Source of the DNA: Acidimicrobiaceae bacterium
Lineage (GTDB): Bacteria > Actinomycetota > Acidimicrobiia > Acidimicrobiales > UBA8190
DNA: 5,968 bases
Assembly: GCA_003453695.1 (NCBI GenBank)
Contig: DMNK01000167.1
Location: forward strand, 1-5,968
Direction of reading: 5' to 3'
Numbering within the stretch: the first letter of the stretch is position 1; each line of letters opens with the position of its first letter. The position numbers were made by a program, and so were the translations under genes. Below, one piece after another: positions 5,364-5,968 of this stretch. The notes under the pieces were generated by a model that was not told where the DNA came from, made no database searches, and saw only the letters and a list, made by a program, of their open reading frames with translations.

Positions 5364-5968
5364 GTGCGAACGAGACGACCTGACGGACGGATTGCCGCTG
5401 TAGTCGTGGCAGCGCTCACCATCTCGACGACGATGTTTGCAGTCCGCGCCGGTGCCGACTCCGTCCCCCCTTCGTCGTCGCTGTGCACCTACATCGACAC
5501 CACACAGCCCTCTGTCGTGGCCGGGAGCTCGGTGCTGTCGGGTGTCGAGCCTGGTGACGTGCTGTCGGCATCCTGTACCAACCTCGCTGCGAACGTCGCC
5601 GTCGTGCTCGAGGAGCAGAGCCCGCTGGCGTCCGTCGTCAACCCGAGCACGCTGGTCGTCGACGAGCGTGACCCCACCGGCGCGGGAAGCGGGCTCGCCG
5701 ACGCCACCGGCAACCTGGCGGCTACGACCTTCACCGTCCCCGTCGACGGCTCAGGGGGCTCGGCCTTCTCCGCCGGTGATCCGAACGCATCGTGCCCGCC
5801 GACTCAGGCCCAGGTGAACGCCGGCCTCCTGGCCTGCAGCCTGGTTGTGGCCGACGCCACCGCCGGAACTGCCCTCGACTCGGTACTCCTCGTGTACGGG
5901 ACAGGTCAGCCCTCGCCGGCCGACCCCACCCTGGCGACCAACGTCTCCGCCGGCGCCAACGGTGACAG
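5364..5968 (+). CDS. Secreted cysteine-containing protein, 3' end beyond window (partial)
   Basis: The frame opens at GTG 5364 and stays open to the window edge (201 codons plus 2 bases); the stop is not seen. The next in-frame stop upstream is TAG at 5250-5252, and GTG 5364 is the first ATG/GTG/TTG start after it. ACGGGGG at 5348-5354 is a weak ribosome binding site, 9 bases away. The N-terminus is a signal peptide: R-T-R-R, hydrophobic 10-20, and A-G-A at 29-31 before D32. The mature part is Ala/Thr/Val/Ser-rich and beta-like, with C41, C71, C144 and C158 probably forming two disulfides, and the segment C-P-P-T-Q-A-Q-V-N-A-G-L-L-A-C at 144-158. I do not recognise a named family; it looks like a surface adhesin-like or matrix protein. 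Position and secretion suggest it belongs with the upstream surface module, but the intervening structured region implies its own regulation. Start choice is moderately certain. Confidence 0.83.
   Translation, partial: MRTRRPDGRIAAVVVAALTISTTMFAVRAGADSVPPSSSLCTYIDTTQPSVVAGSSVLSGVEPGDVLSASCTNLAANVAVVLEEQSPLASVVNPSTLVVDERDPTGAGSGLADATGNLAATTFTVPVDGSGGSAFSAGDPNASCPPTQAQVNAGLLACSLVVADATAGTALDSVLLVYGTGQPSPADPTLATNVSAGANGD

Noticed and set aside
5090..5383. A 97-codon plus-strand frame across the intergenic region
   Set aside because: It overlaps the ends of both flanking genes, is Arg/Pro/Gly/Ser-rich without domain features, and its codons follow the hairpin sequences.
5437..5817. A 126-codon plus-strand frame inside the fourth gene
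   Set aside because: It is Arg/Pro/Ser-rich with no secretion signal. The alternative frame from GTG 5364 has a signal peptide, paired cysteines and stays open to the edge.

Overview
The window is GC-rich DNA, all four recognisable genes are on the + strand, and every product is an exported or membrane protein with an Ala/Thr/Val/Gly-rich actinobacterial-style ectodomain. The composition, GTG starts, and neocarzinostatin-like and WxL-like domains suggest a high-GC Gram-positive, probably an actinobacterium (Acidimicrobiia or a relative is a guess). No mobile element, CRISPR array, tRNA or rRNA was seen.

Layout: (1) 26-2278, a 750-residue secreted surface protein whose C-terminal third resembles a WxL domain; (2) 2279-2481, an intergenic region with a 15-bp terminator-like hairpin and a perfect 9-bp inverted repeat abutting the next ribosome binding site; (3) 2482-3522, a DUF916 / WxL-interacting-type protein with one C-terminal membrane anchor; (4) 3519-5093, overlapping the previous stop by ATGA, a membrane protein with an extracytoplasmic neocarzinostatin/Ig-like domain and a cytoplasmic domain resembling a degenerate GGDEF domain; (5) 5094-5363, a structured non-coding region with a 10-bp direct repeat, a 14-bp hairpin and a competing pairing partner; (6) 5364-5968, the start of another secreted, cysteine-containing protein that runs off the window.

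Read together, the first three genes look like an actinobacterial version of the Firmicutes WxL surface module: a large secreted protein with a WxL-like domain, plus a membrane-anchored DUF916 protein that in Firmicutes binds WxL domains and peptidoglycan. The translationally coupled third gene spans the membrane and could link this surface assembly to the cytoplasm. Its domain has the outline of GGDEF but the signature is replaced by G-P-S-T-L, so cyclic-di-GMP synthesis is unlikely and a binding or scaffold role is more plausible. The fourth gene may supply a further surface component. These links are inferred from gene order and domain resemblance; no homology search was run.
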